This document shows positions 17,357 through 26,256 of a stretch of 64,000 nt of DNA, piece after piece (position 1 is the first letter of the stretch; every line of letters begins with the position of its first letter). Origin of the DNA: Paracidovorax wautersii (lineage in GTDB: Bacteria; Pseudomonadota; Gammaproteobacteria; Burkholderiales; Burkholderiaceae_C). The stretch spans positions 2,502,001-2,566,000 of the forward strand of contig NZ_JAVIZX010000001.1 of assembly GCF_031453675.1 (NCBI RefSeq). Direction: 5' to 3'. The notes under the pieces are model-generated. The model had not been told where the DNA came from, did not search any database, and saw only the letters and a list, made by a program, of their open reading frames with translations. Both the position numbers and the translations under genes were made by a program.

Positions 17357-18429
17357 GTGCTAGCTCCTGATTCGCGTTGATGAGTTTTGATCGTGTCGGA
17401 GGCGGGGGCTTGAGCACTAGGGCGGCTGTACGCCTGGACGCCTGATGTTGGCGCATCGCGTGTAGAGACCGGCGACGACGACGCCCCTGCCCCGAACCCA
17501 CCCCAAGACCCGGGCGGCTGCCCCTGCGGCCCAGGGCGGTTCACGGAACCGCCGCCATTCACCTGTGCATAGCTCATGAATTGCCCCAACGTGCCCCCAA
17601 AGAACGCTGCGGCCATCGGCGGTGTACTCACCAACAGCACGGTCATCAGCAAGCCAATGCCCCCTTGCTGCAAAGCCTGGTTCGTAAAACCCTCAGCATT
17701 CGCTCCGGTGATCGCGTTGATCACCGTGGATGCCCACATGGCAGCAGCCACCCGCAGCGTCAGCTCCAGCACGATAGACACCATGAAGTTGAGCACGGCA
17801 AGCGAGAACAGCGTGGCCAACCCATACATCAGCCAGCGGTGAAACATCGGTTTGGTCGGTTCAAAGATCAGGCAAAGTATGAACAGCGGACCCAGCCCGA
17901 TGAACAGGGCCATCGCCACCTTGTACATCAGCAGCATGGCGCCAGCCGTCATCGGCGGGCCGGCCACACCTAACAAAGCGATAAGCGATGCACGGCTCTG
18001 GGCGTTGGAGCCCGCTGCATCGTCCGGCGGAACCGGGATCGCTTCGATTGCTCCCATCGCGAGCTGGGTGTACGCCAGATTACGGTCGATGTTGCTGCTG
18101 GGCGATTCGTCGGAGCCGGTGACCAGGGTGTTGATGTTGCGAGTCAGGTCTTCACCAAAGAACTGCTGCAAGTCCAACGAGCCGATCGCCATGACGGTGG
18201 CCGCCGCGACGATGACGGCCACGCGGCCCATGTCGCTGACCATGCCCATCATCGAATCTCGCGAACGCCCGGTGAGGATCCGAAAGCCCTGGACGATGAT
18301 CCATACGGTCAGAAGGGCAAGCGCGATTGAGGTGGCGAATTGCATTGATCGGCCCACAAAGCCTGAACCGAATGTATCGATCTTGTCCGTTAGCCAAGAG
18401 TAGATGAGCGCGTAGTAAGTGAATTCCAT
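17353..18429 (-). CDS. virB6: T4SS inner-membrane channel protein VirB6
   Basis: Polytopic inner-membrane protein of the TrbL/VirB6 family, part of the inner-membrane complex that substrates cross. The 358 residues contain about five or six hydrophobic helices (for example FATSIALALLTVWIIV, VAVIVAAATVMAIG, ALFIGLGPLFILCLIF, GLLMTVLLVSTPPMAAAFFG) and a Gly/Pro/Ser-rich hydrophilic tail. It sits between virB5 and a DUF4189 gene in the single transcription unit. Length and topology are normal for the family. Confidence 0.9.
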   Translation of the reverse strand: MEFTYYALIYSWLTDKIDTFGSGFVGRSMQFATSIALALLTVWIIVQGFRILTGRSRDSMMGMVSDMGRVAVIVAAATVMAIGSLDLQQFFGEDLTRNINTLVTGSDESPSSNIDRNLAYTQLAMGAIEAIPVPPDDAAGSNAQSRASLIALLGVAGPPMTAGAMLLMYKVAMALFIGLGPLFILCLIFEPTKPMFHRWLMYGLATLFSLAVLNFMVSIVLELTLRVAAAMWASTVINAITGANAEGFTNQALQQGGIGLLMTVLLVSTPPMAAAFFGGTLGQFMSYAQVNGGGSVNRPGPQGQPPGSWGGFGAGASSSPVSTRDAPTSGVQAYSRPSAQAPASDTIKTHQRESGAST

Positions 18430-18450
18430 GATCTTCGCTCGGACGCTTGC

Positions 18451-19203
18451 TCAACGAAAGGCTGCGGCGAATGCTGCGGCTTGTGTGACGCCCCCCAGCA
18501 GCGATGGTTTACCCCGGAGCGACGCCCTGGCGAGAATGGACTGCTGGTCCTCCAGCGTCTTCAGCAGCGTTTGATACGAAGCCATATTGGCAGCGTAATT
18601 CTCCATCTCTACTTTGAGTTGTGCGTCTGTCTGCGTTGTGTCCAATATCATTCGCTGGGTGTTGCCGTTGGAGTTGGCGCTTCCAGTCAGCGAGTTAATG
18701 AGATTGACGAATTTTTTCAGTTGACCGTCATAGACGGTCAGGCGATTGGCACGCTCGACGCTCTCGTTGTACATCCTGACTTTGAGCTTCGTGGTCATTA
18801 CGCAGAGGCGTTGAGAGTTCTGTAGAACTGGCCCTTTCAAGTCGATGCCGGTCACTGCGGAGAGAACATCGGAGACCATGTTCCCAGCGCCCGGGCAGGC
18901 TTGTTCCGCTAGTCTTTCCTCGTCAAGTCTTTGAAGCGGCTGCTGCGGAAGCAGGCTCTGCATGCTCAAGCCGGAGATGGTCGAGACCATTTGCTGATAG
19001 GCCGCGATCTGCCTTTGGTATTGCGCCAACGTTTCGCCCCACCGCTTCGCCTGCTCCGCGTACTCGGCAATCTGTTTACCCACGCCGATCGTGTCATTCA
19101 CGATGACCTGTGCGCCTGAATGGGTCGATGCACTAATGGCCGCCACGGCCAAAACGATCCGAGCGGCAGCCACTTGCACTCGTTGGATCTTGACTTGTTT
19201 CAT
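18451..19203 (-). CDS. virB5: T4SS minor pilin VirB5
   Basis: A 250-residue exported protein: signal peptide (RIVLAVAAISASTHSGAQ), then long amphipathic helices rich in Gln and Glu (KQIAEYAEQAKRWGETLAQY) as in VirB5/TrbJ proteins, which cap the T4SS pilus and help contact with target cells. I used the ATG before KQVKIQRV because the longer frame overlaps virB3 and lacks a signal peptide at its start. It lies between virB3 and virB6 with short spacing. Confidence 0.82.
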   Translation of the reverse strand: MKQVKIQRVQVAAARIVLAVAAISASTHSGAQVIVNDTIGVGKQIAEYAEQAKRWGETLAQYQRQIAAYQQMVSTISGLSMQSLLPQQPLQRLDEERLAEQACPGAGNMVSDVLSAVTGIDLKGPVLQNSQRLCVMTTKLKVRMYNESVERANRLTVYDGQLKKFVNLINSLTGSANSNGNTQRMILDTTQTDAQLKVEMENYAANMASYQTLLKTLEDQQSILARASLRGKPSLLGGVTQAAAFAAAFR

Positions 19204-19217
19204 GGTGGCTCCGGCTC

Positions 19218-19526
19218 TTAGAAGTTGTCTTTGGATTGCCCGCGATAGACATTGGGCGTGAACACCCACATGCCTTCATGCTGCTGGATGTTGCGCATGC
19301 GGGTGCGGAACTGCAGACGCAGCCCGAGCAGCCGGAAAATCAACTCGTCGCGCTTGGCCATCAAGCGCATGACCAGGATCACCACAGGGATCAACGCCAA
19401 GAAAAGCAGATCGAAGTACATCGCCAGCAACATGCATCCGCCAGCGCCTATGAAGAAGGGCACATAGGGCACGCCCATGAACATGGGCGGGCGGGTGCAG
19501 CCACGAAACATCGGGTTCTTATGCAT
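19218..19526 (-). CDS. virB3: T4SS protein VirB3
   Basis: A 102-residue inner-membrane protein with the VirB3 signature N-terminus (GCTRPPMFMGVPYVPFF) followed by one or two hydrophobic segments (GAGGCMLLAMYFDLLFLALI) and a basic C-terminal part. VirB3 works with VirB4 and VirB6 in pilus assembly. It overlaps the end of virB2 by eight bases. In this cluster it is not followed directly by virB4. Confidence 0.9.
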   Translation of the reverse strand: MHKNPMFRGCTRPPMFMGVPYVPFFIGAGGCMLLAMYFDLLFLALIPVVILVMRLMAKRDELIFRLLGLRLQFRTRMRNIQQHEGMWVFTPNVYRGQSKDNF

Positions 19527-19959
19527 AGCGACCGATGGCCTCCACGAGACCGGCGAAGCGGGTCAGGGGCTCGGTCATCAGGCTCGCACCGGTGCAGCCA
19601 GAGCCCGCTTCGCTGGTATTGGTAGCGATGAGCATGTTGGCAATCTGCCCGGCGGCACCGATCAGGAGCCCGCCGATGAACACCGGCGCCACGTCGCCAA
19701 TGCGCTTGTGTGCGAAAGCGATTTGGTAACCCGAGAAGATGACGGCGATAGTGACCACGATGATCGACACCGCATTCAGCAAGGTCTTGACTTTGCTAAG
19801 TACACCGCAAGTAGCACTGGTGAGGTCACCGGTGCCGACCTGCGCCATGGCCAAGCAAGGAAAAATGATCAGGGCTGCTACGGCGGCACCGCGAAGCACT
19901 TGTTGGTGGGAATAAGCGATGTGACCGCGTGACGAGGAGGCGTTAGGGTGACGTTGCAT
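19519..19959 (-). CDS. virB2: T4SS major pilin VirB2
   Basis: A 146-residue prepilin: long leader with a hydrophobic core (GAAVAALIIFPCLAMA) cleaved near AMAQ, then two hydrophobic helices (AVSIIVVTIAVIFSGYQIAF and the VFIGGLLIGAAGQIANML region) separated by a basic loop, as in VirB2 pilins. Two cysteines flank the helices in the mature part. The start is the ATG after virB1; a much longer upstream frame is a shadow of virB1. Confidence 0.88.
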   Translation of the reverse strand: MQRHPNASSSRGHIAYSHQQVLRGAAVAALIIFPCLAMAQVGTGDLTSATCGVLSKVKTLLNAVSIIVVTIAVIFSGYQIAFAHKRIGDVAPVFIGGLLIGAAGQIANMLIATNTSEAGSGCTGASLMTEPLTRFAGLVEAIGRYA

Positions 19960-19997
19960 AGTGGATTTACTCGCTGTTGGTTTAGGTGACTGGGAGA

Positions 19998-20825
19998 TCA
20001 GAAAACGAAAGCGCTGTCGCTGGCGGGCCGGTCGACGGAAACGGCAGGGGTCGTTGCAGCGGGCGCATTGCCTCTCGAGGGAAGCCGTACTTGCGGCACG
20101 AAGACATCGGATCCGACCGCAGCACTGGTCGCTGCCGGTGACGTTGCAACGGGCGTGACAGGCAAGCTTGGCCTTGATTCCGCTACGGTGGCCGGCATCG
20201 GCGCAGAGGGGGCCATCGGCACCACCCGCATCAAGATCCGCGATGCCGCCGTGGTGGCCTGTTCTGCATCTGCACGGGCAGAAGCGCGAGGTGCCGGCGT
20301 GGCAGCAGCCGTCGGTGCTGCACGCGGCTGCGTGCTGCTCGTACGCAGCGGAATGGCGCTGACTGCGGATGGGACTTGGGCCACGGCCTGTCCCTGATTG
20401 ATCGAGTCGAAGACCTTCTGCACATAGCCGTCGCGAAACCCGGTTACGAAATTCCCAGAGTAGTAGCAGCTGAAAGCCTTGCCCCAGTCTCCGCCGGCAC
20501 TGGCGTAGCAATTAGCCAGAATGCTGGCGCCGGCGGCCAGGTTCGCGCACAGGTCGAAGGCTTTTTCGTGGCTGTCGAGCCCATACTTGCGAAAATTGAT
20601 CCTATTGACTTGCGCCGCACCCAGCGAATAGTTGTATCCGCCGGATTCGAGCATCTTTGCGGTGGCAACCGCCTCCTCCAGCGTCTTAGGCTGCCGCACG
20701 AGTTGCGCGCCGACGACACCAATGGCGAACGGATTGGCGCTGGACTCGACATGGACGACGTGCCGCATGACCTGCGCCGGGACAGCGAGGTTGGGGCAGG
20801 CCAAAACTTCCATTCCTGGAAACAC
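19998..20825 (-). CDS. virB1: T4SS lytic transglycosylase VirB1
   Basis: Peptidoglycan-opening enzyme that makes room for the T4SS channel. The N-terminal ~170 residues are an SLT domain: catalytic Glu in HVESSANPFAIGVVG, the GAAQVNRINF motif and AFSCYYSGNF. Residues 175-275 are a Pro/Ala/Ser/Thr-rich low-complexity tail. No typical signal peptide is visible at the N-terminus. The start is uncertain: a GTG with a weak AAGAG site, or an ATG four codons later. Confidence 0.88.
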   Translation of the reverse strand: MFPGMEVLACPNLAVPAQVMRHVVHVESSANPFAIGVVGAQLVRQPKTLEEAVATAKMLESGGYNYSLGAAQVNRINFRKYGLDSHEKAFDLCANLAAGASILANCYASAGGDWGKAFSCYYSGNFVTGFRDGYVQKVFDSINQGQAVAQVPSAVSAIPLRTSSTQPRAAPTAAATPAPRASARADAEQATTAASRILMRVVPMAPSAPMPATVAESRPSLPVTPVATSPAATSAAVGSDVFVPQVRLPSRGNAPAATTPAVSVDRPASDSAFVF

Positions 20826-20861
20826 GGTATTGCTCTTTTTCGGTTGCGGTGAGCGGCAGGG

Positions 20862-21902
20862 CTAAGAGGCCTCGGCCATGGTGTGACGGCCGGGCTCGTA
20901 GTCGATGCCTGTGATGTAGCGTCTGCCCGAATGGGACTTGATGTGCACGACGATGTCTATGGTCATCATGAGCAATCGTTTGATGGTGGCAAATTCGAGC
21001 CCGGCGCCTTCGCTCGAGGCCTTCACCATGAGAGCCAGCTGATCCCAGGTCTGCTCGATGCTGCCCGAGTGGCAACTCGTGACGGAGCCTGGATGGCCGG
21101 AGGCGCAGTTGCGGATGAAGTAGAACGACTCGTCACCGCGCAACTCCGCAAGGATGATCCGGTCGGGCTTCATGCGCAGGCACGCTTCCATGCAGCTCTT
21201 AGCGGTGATGTTGGCGGTGCTCTGACCTCCCTTGGAATAGAGCAGGTGCACGGCGTTGGGTTGATCGATAAAGAGCTCGCGTGCGTCTTCGATGGTGACC
21301 AGGCGTTCGCTGGGGGGGATGTGATGAACGAGCGACTTCATGAAAGTGGTCTTGCCGCTGCCCGTCGCGCCGGAGACCACGATGTTCTTCTTGTAGATTA
21401 CCGCTTGCTTGAAAAAGTCTGCGTAGCGGTGCGCCGCGCGCAGTGCCATCAGTTCCTCGTCCTGCGGGTCGATGCCTGCCGTGTCGTCGAGCAATTCGCT
21501 GAAGAAGCCTTCCTGCTGGTATTGGTCTAAGGTTCGCGTCTGCTTTGCAGGAAGGCGGATGGTGATGGACACTTGGCCCGCCTCGACCGCCGGTGGGATG
21601 ACGAACTGAGCACGCTGTCCTGTCGGGAAAGTCAGCGAGACGACGGGGTTGGCGTCGGTGATGCGCTGCCCGGTGTTGCTCTCGTTGACCACAGTGGTGC
21701 AAAACTGCAAGGCGCGCGCCGACGTAAGTGACGGGACCTCGACCCGCTCCCACCCGGACTGGTTCTCGAGATAGATTTCGCCTGGTCGATTGATGCAGAT
21801 CTCCGTGACATCGGGCGATTGCATGAATTCACGGATGCCCAGTACCTGGTATTGATAGTCCAGGAATTCATTCGAGACGGCTGCAACGAGTTCTTCTGTC
21901 AT
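20862..21902 (-). CDS. virB11: T4SS hexameric ATPase VirB11
   Basis: A 346-residue cytoplasmic traffic ATPase of the PulE/VirB11 family that switches the machine between pilus building and substrate transfer. The N-terminal domain contains EICINRPGEIYLE; the nucleotide site shows Walker A SGATGSGKTTF, the Asp box TIEDARELF, Walker B region RIILAELRGDE and the His box SGHPGSVTSCHSGS. It follows virB10 after 15 bases on the same strand. It is intact and of normal length. Confidence 0.95.
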   Translation of the reverse strand: MTEELVAAVSNEFLDYQYQVLGIREFMQSPDVTEICINRPGEIYLENQSGWERVEVPSLTSARALQFCTTVVNESNTGQRITDANPVVSLTFPTGQRAQFVIPPAVEAGQVSITIRLPAKQTRTLDQYQQEGFFSELLDDTAGIDPQDEELMALRAAHRYADFFKQAVIYKKNIVVSGATGSGKTTFMKSLVHHIPPSERLVTIEDARELFIDQPNAVHLLYSKGGQSTANITAKSCMEACLRMKPDRIILAELRGDESFYFIRNCASGHPGSVTSCHSGSIEQTWDQLALMVKASSEGAGLEFATIKRLLMMTIDIVVHIKSHSGRRYITGIDYEPGRHTMAEAS

Positions 21903-21917
21903 GCGTGGAATGAGTTC

Positions 21918-23204
21918 TCAGAAGCCCGCAACCACGGCGCTGAAATCGACGTCCTTTGCCACGTAGACATTGACAACGGTGCCTTGGTTGATTGTGACGG
22001 TGTCCGGGCGATTGGCGTTGCGGCGAACGGCTTGGCTGGCAAGGTTCTGCAACGTCTGAGCCGTATAGCTCTCATACGGTGACTGGACCGCGAAGCCGCC
22101 ATTCGCAACTGTTGTCGTGTTGGGTCCGTTCTCTGCGGCCGCGTACTTGAAGGCGTCAGCGAACAGACTGATCAGCAGGGCCGATGTGATCCGCTGTCCC
22201 CAATGCTGGTCGAGGTAACCGGGGTGACCGGACCCGCCCAGATTGTCGACACCCGGGCTAGCCATGTTCACATCGATGCCGGTCGGGGTGACGATGCGGT
22301 CCCAAATGACTGCAATGCGTGGGCCGTTGGGTTCGGAGTCGTACTTGCCAAGCACCTTGGAGCCCTTGGGCAGCAGCAGGCGCCTGCCCGTAACGGAATA
22401 GACCGGCTCAGTCACGACGCAGGACGTGAAGCCGGGAATGTCGCTGATGATGCGTGTCTCCAGCACGCAGCGAATATAGGTGCCACGGAGCATCAGCACG
22501 TTCGCATGGGTCAGTGGCTGCGCGTTGGAAACAGCTGGCAGCGGTCTGGCGCGGTACGCATTGTTGGGCGCGAACTCCTGCTCATTGCCGCCCTGCATGC
22601 CCATTCCAGCCATGCCTGGCGCACCCATTCCAGGGGGCATGCCGGGGTATGGGCTCTGTGGTGCAGCCTGGGTGTTTTCTGCCGTGCCTACAGCGACGGT
22701 GCCTGCATTCGAGGCCATGCGACGCTCGACGAGCGTGGGCCCCCGAGGAGCCCGGGTCTCCTGCTGCGCAGAGGGAAGCGGCGGCAGGGTGGGCTCGGCA
22801 ACGGGAATCGGCGTGGCCGGGAGCGGCGCGACCGGTAGCGGCGCGGGTGCTCGGACCAGTGGCGGCGGCAACTGTGGAGCAGCGGGAATCGTGACCACTT
22901 CTTCCTTGGGTTTTTGCACCTTTTCTGGCCGCATGACGTTACTGAGCATCCAGATGGCGGCAAGGCCAAGCAGAAGTACCAGCGCTGCCATGAAAACGAT
23001 GGCACGACGGTTCATACGCTGCATGTCGCTGGACTTCAGCTGAGGAGCGGCCGCATCAAGGTCGGGCGCAGGGGGGCTGCCGGGCCGCTCGAACATCGTT
23101 GAATAGGGGTTTGTCTGTACAGCGGGCCTACCGCCATCTGCAGGCTCTGACCGGTCACGGTCAGGCGTGAAGTCGCCTGATTGGGAGGGGGGCTGTGAGT
23201 TCAC
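21918..23204 (-). CDS. virB10: T4SS core protein VirB10
   Basis: Envelope-spanning core component that links inner-membrane ATPases to the outer-membrane pore. Of 428 residues, about 1-65 are cytoplasmic, one transmembrane helix follows (IVFMAALVLLLGLAAIWML, about 69-87), then a long Pro-rich periplasmic stretch, then the TrbI-like beta-barrel domain (LMLRGTYIRCVLETRIISD and onward to the end). It begins with GTG overlapping the virB9 stop by four bases. With VirB7 and VirB9 it forms the outer core complex. Confidence 0.95.
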   Translation of the reverse strand: MNSQPPSQSGDFTPDRDRSEPADGGRPAVQTNPYSTMFERPGSPPAPDLDAAAPQLKSSDMQRMNRRAIVFMAALVLLLGLAAIWMLSNVMRPEKVQKPKEEVVTIPAAPQLPPPLVRAPAPLPVAPLPATPIPVAEPTLPPLPSAQQETRAPRGPTLVERRMASNAGTVAVGTAENTQAAPQSPYPGMPPGMGAPGMAGMGMQGGNEQEFAPNNAYRARPLPAVSNAQPLTHANVLMLRGTYIRCVLETRIISDIPGFTSCVVTEPVYSVTGRRLLLPKGSKVLGKYDSEPNGPRIAVIWDRIVTPTGIDVNMASPGVDNLGGSGHPGYLDQHWGQRITSALLISLFADAFKYAAAENGPNTTTVANGGFAVQSPYESYTAQTLQNLASQAVRRNANRPDTVTINQGTVVNVYVAKDVDFSAVVAGF

Positions 23205-23974
23205 TTGACGGTGTTCCTTCGAAGGCCCACGACGTTTTCGCCGTGGCGTATGACCAAGTAGGGGTAGGTCCCGTGAACGATGAGGGTGTTGCCCTCGACG
23301 GTGGTATTGACCACAGAGTCTTCGTCGCGTTCGTTCTGCCGCATGTAGACGGTCGGGAAGTTACCCGTCGGGAACTGAGTGAGGTCGCTCAACTTTAGAT
23401 AAGTGAAACGACCGTCGTCATAGACGTTAACTGGGACCAACCAGGGTGCTTTGGCACTGCTGGTGGCATAGTCGTACTCGAAGTTGTAGCTTCGGTCCTT
23501 TTGCAGCGTGGTGTTGAGCGCTGGCGCCTCCGCCGCTTTCTTGGCTTCCTTGGAAAAGCTGGTGTCGGCCGGATAGCTGAACTTGATCCTGTATTGCACA
23601 CCCGCGCTCCGCGCTTGTTCCAGAGTGCGCCAGTCCGTCGCGGCCACTTTCAGTTCGAAGATATAGGAGTTGGTCGCGGTGCGGATCATCATGTTGGTGT
23701 CCACATCCACGTTCTTTGGCTTAAGGTAGAAGATGTTGTCGCGCCGACTTACATCCCACCCGCTGCTGAAGCCGGTGCTGTAGTCCAGGATTTTTTCGTC
23801 TGGACTCAATTCGATCTGGGTGGCGATGCCCAAGCCGGCTCGCACGGTATAAATGCGCTCGGGCTGGTATTCATAGATCTGGACGGTTTGCGCAAAGGCG
23901 TCGGATGCGGCGCAGACAACAACTGTGCACGCAACTGCCAGCGCCCATCGACGGTGGGTGAACTGTGATTTCAT
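23201..23974 (-). CDS. virB9: T4SS outer-membrane core protein VirB9
   Basis: A 257-residue exported protein with a signal peptide (WALAVACTVVVCAASDAFAQ) and the VirB9/CagX domain. Family-like blocks include YEYQPERIYTVRAGLGIATQ, the SPDEKI region, IFELKVA, NFEYDYA, and the C-terminal PTVYMRQNERDEDSV. It pairs with VirB7 and VirB10 to build the outer core. It overlaps virB8 and virB10 by four bases on each side, indicating tight translational coupling. Confidence 0.94.
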   Translation of the reverse strand: MKSQFTHRRWALAVACTVVVCAASDAFAQTVQIYEYQPERIYTVRAGLGIATQIELSPDEKILDYSTGFSSGWDVSRRDNIFYLKPKNVDVDTNMMIRTATNSYIFELKVAATDWRTLEQARSAGVQYRIKFSYPADTSFSKEAKKAAEAPALNTTLQKDRSYNFEYDYATSSAKAPWLVPVNVYDDGRFTYLKLSDLTQFPTGNFPTVYMRQNERDEDSVVNTTVEGNTLIVHGTYPYLVIRHGENVVGLRRNTVK

Positions 23975-24945
23975 TGGTTGCGCGTTCCCTGATTGACGCC
24001 CCTAGGCGCGGCCGGTGCAGCGGGCGCATTGGCGCTGGGCACCCCAAGGTTGAGTGGCGGTGGTGGTGGTGTAGGTGGCATCTCAGTCTGCACAGGCTGG
24101 CCGGCCGTAGCCATGCCTGTAGCGTTAGCGGGTGCATTGGTGCCCTGCGGAACTTCCGTGCCCGACATTGCAGGCCCGCTTTCCGCAGGCCTGGCGTTGG
24201 TGGAGATTTCCTCTGGTGGAGCCGATGCGTAGTCGTTATCGACCCGATAGTCGGTGACCTGGAATCCGAGCGGATTCTCGATCCGCTGCTTCTCGTCCAT
24301 TTTTAGATTGGCCTTGTAGGTAAAGACCAAGGTCGCGATCTTGCTATCCAGCGGCTGGGTGGCGCCGCTTTGCTTTTCGTAGAGGCTGCGTTGAAAGCGC
24401 ACCGTCGCACCTTTTGGAGTCTCGCTGCCCCCTCCGCCGATCAAGGTAATACTCAGGATGCGAACTCGGATGGCCCGATCTTTACCATAGAGCTTGTACG
24501 GGTTGGCGGGGTTCTGCGCGGAATACAAGTGGGTGTAGCCCCCGGCGACCTGAGGGGCCGACATGGTCAGCACCGTGGTCCAGTCGCGCAGATTAGTGAG
24601 TGCGAGGTCGTACGCCTCCCGAGCCATCACGAAATGCGCTACGTTGCTCCGATTGATCGCTTCGCTCGTGGTGATGCGCTGTAAGCTCGCGTCGTCGGTC
24701 AGGCGTGCCGCTGTGCTGGTGCCGGTGTACGCATCGGCGATGACCAGATATGGAACCTTCTCCTTGAGCGGTAACATGTAGAAGTATCCGCTCAGGAGCA
24801 CAAGTGACATGACCACCGCACTGCCAGCCACCCACCAGGCGCGCCTCTCGCTACGGCGTACCAAGTCCGCCACGGTCAGCTCAAAGTTGACTGATTGGGT
24901 GACTGCTTCATCGATTTTCGGGGTCGACGAGTTCTTCTTGAACAT
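23971..24945 (-). CDS. virB8: T4SS inner-membrane assembly factor VirB8
   Basis: Bitopic assembly protein: residues 1-37 cytoplasmic, one transmembrane helix (WWVAGSAVVMSLVLLSGYFY), then the NTF2-like periplasmic domain with the family block LTNLRDWTTVLTMSAPQVAG and VTFTYKANL-type strands. The ~85-residue C-terminal extension is rich in Pro, Ala and Asn (PPTPPPPPLNLG), longer than in classical VirB8. The start codon overlaps the virB7 stop by one base (TGATG). Confidence 0.93.
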   Translation of the reverse strand: MFKKNSSTPKIDEAVTQSVNFELTVADLVRRSERRAWWVAGSAVVMSLVLLSGYFYMLPLKEKVPYLVIADAYTGTSTAARLTDDASLQRITTSEAINRSNVAHFVMAREAYDLALTNLRDWTTVLTMSAPQVAGGYTHLYSAQNPANPYKLYGKDRAIRVRILSITLIGGGGSETPKGATVRFQRSLYEKQSGATQPLDSKIATLVFTYKANLKMDEKQRIENPLGFQVTDYRVDNDYASAPPEEISTNARPAESGPAMSGTEVPQGTNAPANATGMATAGQPVQTEMPPTPPPPPLNLGVPSANAPAAPAAPRGVNQGTRNQ

Positions 24946-25412
24946 CAGGGCAACCCTACAGCGGTAGGTGCAGCAGATGCCGCAGGCTGAACCGCGATTC
25001 TCTTGCTGTCAGCCACAATGACAATGCCCTGTGGCGCATAGATAGCACTCAGTTCACTCACTGCGGTTTGGATATCGTTGCTTCGAACCCGCGCCACGGG
25101 TTGATGGAGCGTGAAGTCGGAACCGATTTGATAGACCAACTGCAGTCCATTGTCGGAGGCCCAACGGGTCAGCATGTTCCGAAGCGTCGCGTCCATAGGC
25201 GAAGCGTAGAAGGTATAGGCAGGGGACAACGGGATTTCTGTCGGTGCGCTTTGAAATCTGTTCACTGGCATCCAAGAGCCGCCGTAGTCTTTAGGGGCGG
25301 GAGTGCTGCACCCGGTCAGCGCTAAGGCCAAGATGGCGAAGACCGGAGCTCCCCATTGAAGGCTTGTGGCACCCACGAACCAACTCCGCTCAATAGTTTG
25401 AGTCCCTGCCAT
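24945..25412 (-). CDS. virB7: T4SS lipoprotein VirB7 with C-terminal N0-like domain
   Basis: A 155-residue outer-membrane lipoprotein. The signal peptide ends in the lipobox LALTGC. Classical VirB7 is only ~45-60 residues; this one carries an added ~85-residue domain (from about PMDATLRNMLTRWA to KRIAVQP) resembling the N0/STN domain of secretins and TonB receptors. That extension is a hallmark of VirB7 in Xanthomonas-type killing T4SSs. I chose the ATG with GAGG eight bases upstream; an in-frame TTG four codons earlier lacks that. It is the first gene of the cluster, so its promoter lies in the AT-rich stretch just upstream. Confidence 0.88.
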   Translation of the reverse strand: MAGTQTIERSWFVGATSLQWGAPVFAILALALTGCSTPAPKDYGGSWMPVNRFQSAPTEIPLSPAYTFYASPMDATLRNMLTRWASDNGLQLVYQIGSDFTLHQPVARVRSNDIQTAVSELSAIYAPQGIVIVADSKRIAVQPAASAAPTAVGLP

Positions 25413-26046
25413 GTAATTCCTCAAGTTGTTGTAACTTCTATTGTTCGCTAACCAAGATCAACACTGGTCTCACGTCAACTGACTCGGCCAATCGCGTGAC
25501 AACTGGCAAAAACAACTGATGCCCTCTCGAGGGGCGAACTATCACTTAATTCTAGGATGGCGATTGTTAAAAACTGTTGCCTCATGCCGTAGGACGCAGC
25601 CTCGTGATGTTGTCGGAAAGGGGGGCGCTGGGGTTCGTTGAAAACGTGGCTATTCTTCTCGGAAGTGGCCAGTTGAACCGTCTAAGGGCTCGTGAATGTA
25701 CAAGTGGTGAATGTGATGTAACGATTTCACGACCGGGCCGGGAATCACCTCTTCTTTAAGATGTCCGGCGCCCCCTATGCTGCGGCTGAAAGCAATCGGC
25801 GAGGTAGCCGCCGCGGGCCCTTGAAAGGCTTGGGTATCTGCGGTGAAGTTGTTGCCGGCAGGTAGGCAATGGTCTGGTGATCGTTGAGCACTGTCGTTCT
25901 CACGTGATGGCTTCCACGTGCCGAACTTCACCCCCGCTCAGAAGTGATTGCATATCGAGTACGAGTCAGTGGCGCGTAGGTCGTGGCTTTCAGCCTCCTT
26001 ACTTGGAGACACTCGTAGCCGCATCGGTGATCTCCATCTGTACCAG
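25413..26046. other. Intergenic region upstream of virB7
   Basis: About 630 bases without a supportable gene. The ~150 bases next to virB7 are AT-rich and should hold the promoter of the T4SS operon, but I cannot fix a -35/-10 pair. The rest shows short open frames with no recognisable content. Confidence 0.4.
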
Positions 26047-26247
26047 TCAAATGGTGTTGCCGATGCCCAATGCGAAAGCGCGCTTCATGTTGCGCTCGCA
26101 CCAGCCCAGGAAAGCCTGAGTGATGAACTCCGGTCCGCTGCCCGTGAGTGGCGCCGTAGGAGATCCGCGGCACTGCGCAGCCTCATCTAAAAGCTGCGCG
26201 ACGTACTGGCCACCGATGCCGGAATCTACGGCCATCTGTACCCAATC
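26047..26247 (-). pseudogene. IS3-family transposase (OrfB) remnant
   Basis: A 66-codon stretch reads VDSGIGGQYVAQLLDEAAQ, RGSP and GSGPEFITQAFLGWCERN, matching the part of the IS3 OrfB DDE domain around the second catalytic Asp (normally DNGPEF). Here that Asp-Asn is replaced by Gly-Ser, so even the motif is broken. The similarity ends after ERN, and nothing before or after matches a transposase. The remnant abuts the truncated terminase gene within ten bases, suggesting an old insertion followed by deletion. Confidence 0.6.
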
Positions 26248-26256
26248 TTGGCTTAA

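Noticed and set aside
7447-25412. Conjugative plasmid-type T4SS
   Set aside because: No relaxase, replication or partition gene, and two XVIPCD effectors with immunity partners favour a killing system.
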